53,134 bases of DNA from Candidatus Binataceae bacterium (lineage in GTDB: Bacteria > Desulfobacterota > Binatia > Binatales > Binataceae), in the NCBI GenBank assembly GCA_035308025.1, contig DATGHL010000049.1:1-53134 (forward strand), in the 5' to 3' direction. The notes beneath the pieces are model-generated. The model saw only the letters and a program-made list of their open reading frames with translations. It did not search any database and was not told the DNA's origin. A program made the position numbers and the translations under genes. Shown here in pieces: positions 48,882-53,134 of this stretch (its first letter is position 1; every line of letters begins with the position of its first letter).

Positions 48882-50608
48882 GGTGCCTGGACCTCGAACG
48901 CGCCGATGTCGCAGTGGTCGCCGGCGGAATCGGAGCGCGCGAAACTGCGCTGGTCGATGCCGCCCAGGCCCCTTGGCGGCGCTGCCGCGCAGATGGGGTT
49001 GTCGCCTGCATCGATCGCCGGGCTGCCGCTCTCCAATGCGACGGTCTGGGTCGGTCCGCCGTTCGATCTGAGACCCAGAGGATCCAGCACCGGGTTAACG
49101 TCGAGCAGGTTGTGGCCGTCGTCCGTGATGGTCGCGCCGGCGCTCTGACCGATCAGCGAAAATGATGCAGTGATCGCGCCGGAAACGTCCGCGCCATTGT
49201 CAGGATTGCCGGAATTCTGGGTGTTGTTGGCGATCAGCGTGGTGTTGATGAGCAGGTTGGTCGCGCCGGCGTTGGCGATCCCGCCGCCCGAACTTGGAAT
49301 CGGCGACAAGCGTCCTGAAGTCGCCAACGCCTGATTGGATGCGACCGTCACACCCTTGAGCTCAAGGGACCCGCCGCCCGCGTAGAGACCACCGCCGGCG
49401 ACGGTACCGCCATAGCCAAACGTGCCGTTCTCCGCCGTATTGCCGAAGAGCGTGCTGTTCGTGAGCCTTAAATTGCCGCTGGCGATAGATCCCGCAGCGC
49501 CCAGCGCGGAGCCGCTCGCCCCAGTATAGTTCGCATACGGAATATAGCCGGCTATACCTCCTGTTGCCACGTTGCCAGATAGCGTCGTTTGCCCAACGGT
49601 TACCGTGCCTGAAGCAAGGAACAAGCCCGCGCCCTCCGCAGCTCCACCGTTTCCCGGAGGACCTGTAAGCTGGTAATTCGAAGTACCGGGCGCTTCGCTT
49701 AAGCCGCCGGCGCCCCCGGTGGCATTGTTGCCGGAAAGCGTAGAGGTTGACACTGCCACATTCCCGGAAAGGACGTAGAGCCCGCCGCCCTCACCACTGC
49801 CTCCGGCGCCACCATAAAAGGTGCCGCATACAAGGCAGACAGTACTCCCGCCGAAGAAGCCGCGAGCGCCAGCACCGCCGGTCGCTGTATTCCCGAACAC
49901 TTTGGAGTTCGTTAACTGAATCGTGCCGGCGGAAAGGAAAAGTCCCCCACCGGCCGCGGCTCCTCCGATGATCCCGTCAAGGAAGCTACCAGTCTGAGTT
50001 CCGAGTCCGCCGATGGCCTGATTGTTGGTGAGCCAGACCCGCGACAAAAGAACATGGCCGCCGTCCTGCACCAGGATTCCGCCGCCCTCCGCTTCGGTGC
50101 TGCCGGCCAGCGCGCCCGCAGTCCCGTCGTCTTGCGCAACACCGCCCTCGATCGTCAGGTCGCGGAAGACTGCATTAGCGCCGCCGAGCACTTGAAAAGC
50201 TCGGTCGATGCCGTTGGCATTGACGATACTGAGCCGACGGCCCGCACCCTGCAGGGTCACCGTTTGGCCGGGGGCGGTTATATCGAGATCGCCCTCCGCC
50301 GCAGTGTCATCCTGCCCGTCAGTGTTCTTGATGGTCAGCGTGTAGGTCCCGGTCGCGAGGTTGATCACACAATCCTCTGTGCTCGCATTCGCCGTCTCGA
50401 TGGCCGCGCGGAGACTGGCGGAAGAGCCATCGACGGTCGGATCGGGGCTCGGACTTAAGGTGCAGGCAGCGCGGACCGGACGCACGTTCAGGAGCGCAAA
50501 CAGCACCACCATCGGGGCCGCGGCGAGCAGCCGGCGCAAACGCGGGTCGCTCGACGCCGTCCGTTCAACTGCCGTAAGCTGTCGCGCAACTTGCTGATAC
50601 TTACGCAT
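48878..50608 (-). CDS. Secreted right-handed beta-helix protein (choice-of-anchor Q type)
   Basis: 576 residues from the ATG at 50608. A signal peptide ([19 protein letters not shown]) leads to the CTLREAI-like module ([14 protein letters not shown]). Many repeats of the type GGxGAxGGGLFLxxGTVxVxxxTLSGNxATGG form a parallel beta-helix, with glycine-rich turns. The end, [26 protein letters not shown], is the choice-of-anchor Q domain signature. It is probably exported and surface-displayed. The repeats are protein-level; base composition is slightly lower in GC within the repeats. Confidence 0.88.
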   Translation of the reverse strand: MRKYQQVARQLTAVERTASSDPRLRRLLAAAPMVVLFALLNVRPVRAACTLSPSPDPTVDGSSASLRAAIETANASTEDCVINLATGTYTLTIKNTDGQDDTAAEGDLDITAPGQTVTLQGAGRRLSIVNANGIDRAFQVLGGANAVFRDLTIEGGVAQDDGTAGALAGSTEAEGGGILVQDGGHVLLSRVWLTNNQAIGGLGTQTGSFLDGIIGGAAAGGGLFLSAGTIQLTNSKVFGNTATGGAGARGFFGGSTVCLVCGTFYGGAGGSGEGGGLYVLSGNVAVSTSTLSGNNATGGAGGLSEAPGTSNYQLTGPPGNGGAAEGAGLFLASGTVTVGQTTLSGNVATGGIAGYIPYANYTGASGSALGAAGSIASGNLRLTNSTLFGNTAENGTFGYGGTVAGGGLYAGGGSLELKGVTVASNQALATSGRLSPIPSSGGGIANAGATNLLINTTLIANNTQNSGNPDNGADVSGAITASFSLIGQSAGATITDDGHNLLDVNPVLDPLGLRSNGGPTQTVALESGSPAIDAGDNPICAAAPPRGLGGIDQRSFARSDSAGDHCDIGAFEVQAP

Positions 50609-50762
50609 GGTCTTCCCCAGAGGCGGTGATGGCTGAACGATAGCTGCGCGCTGCAATTTGTGCAAATCTCTCTAAGCAGAATATTCACGCTCCACGTCTT
50701 TCTTATCGTCACTGTCGCTAACTTCTCTATCGCTTCGATAAGACTTAGCTGGAGCTCGAGGA

Positions 50763-52955
50763 GTGGCGTTGCCAGAGAAATTCTCCATCCCGAATACCCT
50801 GGCCGAGGCGCTGGCGCATCATCAGGGCGGGCGCTTGTCTGAAGCAGACCGGCTCTATGGCGCAGTGCTTCAGCGCCAACCAGATAATGCTGACGCTCTC
50901 CATCTCGCGGGGGTCCTGGCCATGCAAACCGGGAACCCGCAGCTCGCAGTCGAGCGGATCATGCGGGCAATCGCACTCGCGCGGAACCCGGACTTCCATG
51001 CGCATCTGGGCGAGGCCCATCGGCGCCTCGGGGACTCGGCCCGCGCCATCCAGGCTTGCCGCGCCGGGCTTTCGCTCGATCCGCAGCACGTCGGCGCGAT
51101 GAACAACCTGGGCGTCGCACTGCTGGAGCAGGGCGCGGCCGGCGAGGCGCGCGAGGTCCTTGAGGAGGCCGTGCGCCTCAATCCCGAGTTTGCTACGGCG
51201 CACAACAATCTTGGCAACGTGCTGCGTCTGCTCGGCGATCACGCTGGCGCCGTCGCAGCATTCCGGCGGGCGGTCCAGGCGGACCCCTCATATGGCGAGG
51301 CTCACTCCAATCTGGGCCAGCTCCTGCTCGACCGTCACGAGATTACTACTGCGCTGGGTCACTGTTCACGCGCGGCGGAGCTGATGCCCCATCTAGCGGA
51401 GGTGCAAAACAACCTCGGAAATGCTTTGAGGGAGGCCGGCAAGCTCGATGAGGCGCAGCGCCGTTATGCCGAGGCGCTGCGCCTCGACCCGCGCAATCCG
51501 ATGATCCTCGGCAACATCGCGCAAGCCTTCCAGGAGGAGGGCGGTATCGACGAAGCGCTTGCCTGGTACGACAGAGCGCTGCAGGCGGATCCCGCATTGG
51601 CGCGGACCTATGCGAATCTCGCCAGTTGCCTGGCTGAGCAGGAACGCATGGTCGAGGCGCGCACCGCCTACGAGGAGGCGCTCAGGCGCGACCCCGCATG
51701 GCCTGAAGCTAATGTCGGGCTGAGCTCGATCCTTCGCGATGAGGGTAATTACGATCAGGCGTATGCGCTCTGCCGCAAAGCGCTCGCTGTCAGACCGGAT
51801 TTCGCACCCGCCTATGCCGGGCTCGCCCAGCTAGACACGGAACTCGGGCGGTTGGCGGAAGCAGAGCGGGCGTTGCGCGACGCAATTCGCTGCGATCGGG
51901 CTGACAGCGACTCCTATGGTCTGCTGGCGTCGCTGATGGGCCGGCGTCTGCCGGAGGCGGATCTTGAGTGTCTGCGCCGCCTTGCAAGTACCGCGGTGCG
52001 AAAGAGTCGGTTGCCAGGTTTGCATTTCGGACTGGCGCACGCGCTTGATGCGCGGGGGGAATTCGCCGAGGCGGCGGAAAACTCAGCGAAGGGTAATGCG
52101 CTCGTCGTGGAGCGGCGAACGCGCCAGGGTCAACTGTACGATCCCGGGGAGCATCGCGCTTTCATAACGCAGTTACGTGCGATCTTCACCCCGGAGTTCT
52201 TTGCACGCTCGGAGAGAATGGGGGTCGATACTCAACTTCCAGTGTTCATCGTCGGTATGCCGCGGTCGGGCACTTCGCTCGTCGAACAGATCCTCGCGAG
52301 CCATTCGCAGGTTCATGCGGCGGGCGAGTTGAAGCTGCTGCGTGAATGTTTCGACGCGCTGCCCCAGATCTGCGGCAATCGCGGCGCGCCCCTTGACTGC
52401 ATCCCTCAGCTTGAGGAGAGCAACGTCCGGGAAGCGGCCTCGCGTTACCTCAACCACCTGCCTCGATCCGGTTGCGGGGAAACTCGCATCACCGACAAGA
52501 TGCCCGACAACTATCTTCTCGTCGGCGTCTTGCATGTGATGTTTCCTCAAGCCCGAATCATTCATTGCCGCCGCAATTTGCGCGACATCGCACTCTCGTG
52601 CTGGTTGACGAATTTTCGCTCGATAAGATGGGCGTCGCAGGCAGACCATATCGCCGAGCGCATCAAGGACTACCTCCGCATTACTGAACATTGGCGGCAA
52701 GTCCTGCCCAACCGGACGCTGGAAGTGCAATATGAGAGGATGGTTGAGAATCCGGGAGTCACGGTGCGCCGGATGCTCGACTGGCTCGGCCTCGACTGGG
52801 AAGATGCATGCCTCAAATTCCATGAGAGTATGCGACCGGTTCGTACTGCCAGCGTGGTCCAGGTCCGTGAGCCGGTGTACCGGCACTCGGTCGGACGCTC
52901 CGGTAGCTACGAACCGTTCTTGCACAGGCTTTTCGAGCAATTACCCGAAAGCTAG
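50763..52955 (+). CDS. TPR-repeat sulfotransferase
   Basis: 730 residues from GTG at 50763. About twelve TPR units occupy residues 10-400 (for example AHNNLGNVLRLLGDHAGAVAAFRRAVQADP, AYAGLAQLDTELGRLAEAERALRDAIRCD). A sulfotransferase domain follows: the PAPS loop LPVFIVGMPRSGTSLVEQILASHSQVHAAGELK (about 490-520) and the second motif FPQARIIHCRRNLRDIALSCWLTNF. Such fusions transfer sulfuryl groups to proteins or glycans in the secretory/cell-surface context. PAPS comes from cysC/sat elsewhere in the window. It diverges from the beta-helix gene, which may be a target or coincidental. Confidence 0.9.
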   Translation: MALPEKFSIPNTLAEALAHHQGGRLSEADRLYGAVLQRQPDNADALHLAGVLAMQTGNPQLAVERIMRAIALARNPDFHAHLGEAHRRLGDSARAIQACRAGLSLDPQHVGAMNNLGVALLEQGAAGEAREVLEEAVRLNPEFATAHNNLGNVLRLLGDHAGAVAAFRRAVQADPSYGEAHSNLGQLLLDRHEITTALGHCSRAAELMPHLAEVQNNLGNALREAGKLDEAQRRYAEALRLDPRNPMILGNIAQAFQEEGGIDEALAWYDRALQADPALARTYANLASCLAEQERMVEARTAYEEALRRDPAWPEANVGLSSILRDEGNYDQAYALCRKALAVRPDFAPAYAGLAQLDTELGRLAEAERALRDAIRCDRADSDSYGLLASLMGRRLPEADLECLRRLASTAVRKSRLPGLHFGLAHALDARGEFAEAAENSAKGNALVVERRTRQGQLYDPGEHRAFITQLRAIFTPEFFARSERMGVDTQLPVFIVGMPRSGTSLVEQILASHSQVHAAGELKLLRECFDALPQICGNRGAPLDCIPQLEESNVREAASRYLNHLPRSGCGETRITDKMPDNYLLVGVLHVMFPQARIIHCRRNLRDIALSCWLTNFRSIRWASQADHIAERIKDYLRITEHWRQVLPNRTLEVQYERMVENPGVTVRRMLDWLGLDWEDACLKFHESMRPVRTASVVQVREPVYRHSVGRSGSYEPFLHRLFEQLPES

Positions 52956-53005
52956 GCTGCAATCGGTTAATTCGATCGTATTGAACGGCCATTCTACCAA
53001 GAAAC

Positions 53006-53134
53006 TCAGGCGGCTTTGCGAATTTCGACCTCGTAGCCGAGTTCTTTGATGCGACGCGCGAGACGTTGCGCGGTCCGCTCCTTATCCATGCGGGCGAAGT
53101 AGAGCGACCCGAGATCGCGATACGCCACCTGATC
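53006..53134 (-). CDS. C-terminal fragment of a possible transposase, cut by the window edge
   Basis: The frame enters from the right edge and reads DQVAYRDLGSLYFARMDKERTAQRLARRIKELGYEVEIRKAA before the TGA. The pattern LGxxYFxxxDKxRTAxRLxRRxxxLGYEV is common at the C-terminus of several IS transposases, but I cannot name the family with confidence. The start and the bulk of the protein lie outside the window. Confidence 0.4.
   Translation of the reverse strand, partial: DQVAYRDLGSLYFARMDKERTAQRLARRIKELGYEVEIRKAA

Noticed and set aside
49300..50200. Glycine-rich periodicity in the beta-helix gene as a CRISPR or tandem array
   Set aside because: Repeat length and sequence vary and follow the codon frame; no constant direct repeats with unique spacers exist. 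I found no CRISPR array anywhere in the window.

Overview
The window is one GC-rich (roughly 60-65 % by eye) stretch of a Gram-negative bacterial chromosome. The best evidence for the lineage is the block mutL-miaA-accA-pheA-hisC-tyrA-cmk-rpsA-ihfB, together with mpl, a meaB GTPase, a methylmalonyl-CoA-epimerase-like gene, L28 with four cysteines, and a remnant of an F420-type (LLM) oxidoreductase. That combination looks like a deltaproteobacterium-related soil lineage (for example Desulfobacterota/Binatota-like). This is an inference from gene content; no rRNA is present to confirm it.

Layout. (1) 0.1-2.9 kb, minus strand: a broken LLM-oxidoreductase remnant, then a carboxymuconolactone-decarboxylase-like protein, a 3-hydroxyisobutyrate-dehydrogenase-like enzyme and a thiolase. 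(2) 3.1-8.7 kb, plus strand: a SAM-I riboswitch with a clear terminator/antiterminator, followed by an E1-like adenylyltransferase, threonine synthase, a MoaD/ThiS-type sulfur carrier ending in Gly-Gly-Cys, a cysteine-synthase-type PLP enzyme, a NIL-domain protein, a small secreted protein, a degenerate second E1-like protein and a HAD phosphatase. This reads as a methionine-status-controlled, protein-thiocarboxylate sulfur operon. (3) 8.9-11.6 kb: a TauE/SafE-type exporter, cysC and sat (sulfate activation), so regions 2 and 3 together form a sulfur island. (4) 11.8-20.9 kb: mixed genes, including a decayed DUF7948/beta-propeller pseudogene, a phasin-like protein, a quinone oxidoreductase, an O-methyltransferase, a lipoprotein, a metallo-beta-lactamase-fold protein and a MoxR-ATPase/VWA pair. 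(5) 21.0-30.8 kb, minus strand: the long housekeeping block, with rpmB diverging at its head. (6) 31.2-39.9 kb: an ArsC-family gene with an in-frame TGA exactly at the catalytic cysteine (probable selenoprotein), HAD, mpl, tRNA-Met, phosphoesterase, meaB, ispE, a methylmalonyl-CoA-epimerase-like gene and a cupin. (7) 40.2-40.8 kb: an IS transposase remnant and two parS-like ParB sites inside a large imperfect inverted repeat. (8) 40.8-46.7 kb, minus strand: an ABC exporter, msrB, a LysM protein, tlyA, xseB and xseA. (9) 46.8-48.9 kb: an arsenic operon arsR-arsI(frameshifted)-acr3. (10) 48.9-53.1 kb: a secreted beta-helix protein, a TPR-sulfotransferase and the 3' end of a possible transposase.

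The observations most worth following are: the UGA-containing ArsC, in which all three canonical arginines R60/R94/R107 sit at E. coli numbering; the riboswitch-controlled sulfur-carrier operon, whose carrier ends in Cys after Gly-Gly with no JAMM protease in view; the parS pair; and a recurrent pattern of long perfect inverted repeats inside coding sequence. Three of these lie in the MutL linker, three in one HAD gene, one in the N-terminal extension of the cysteine synthase, and one caused a frameshift in a pseudogene. The last looks like fold-back (template-switch) inverted duplication.
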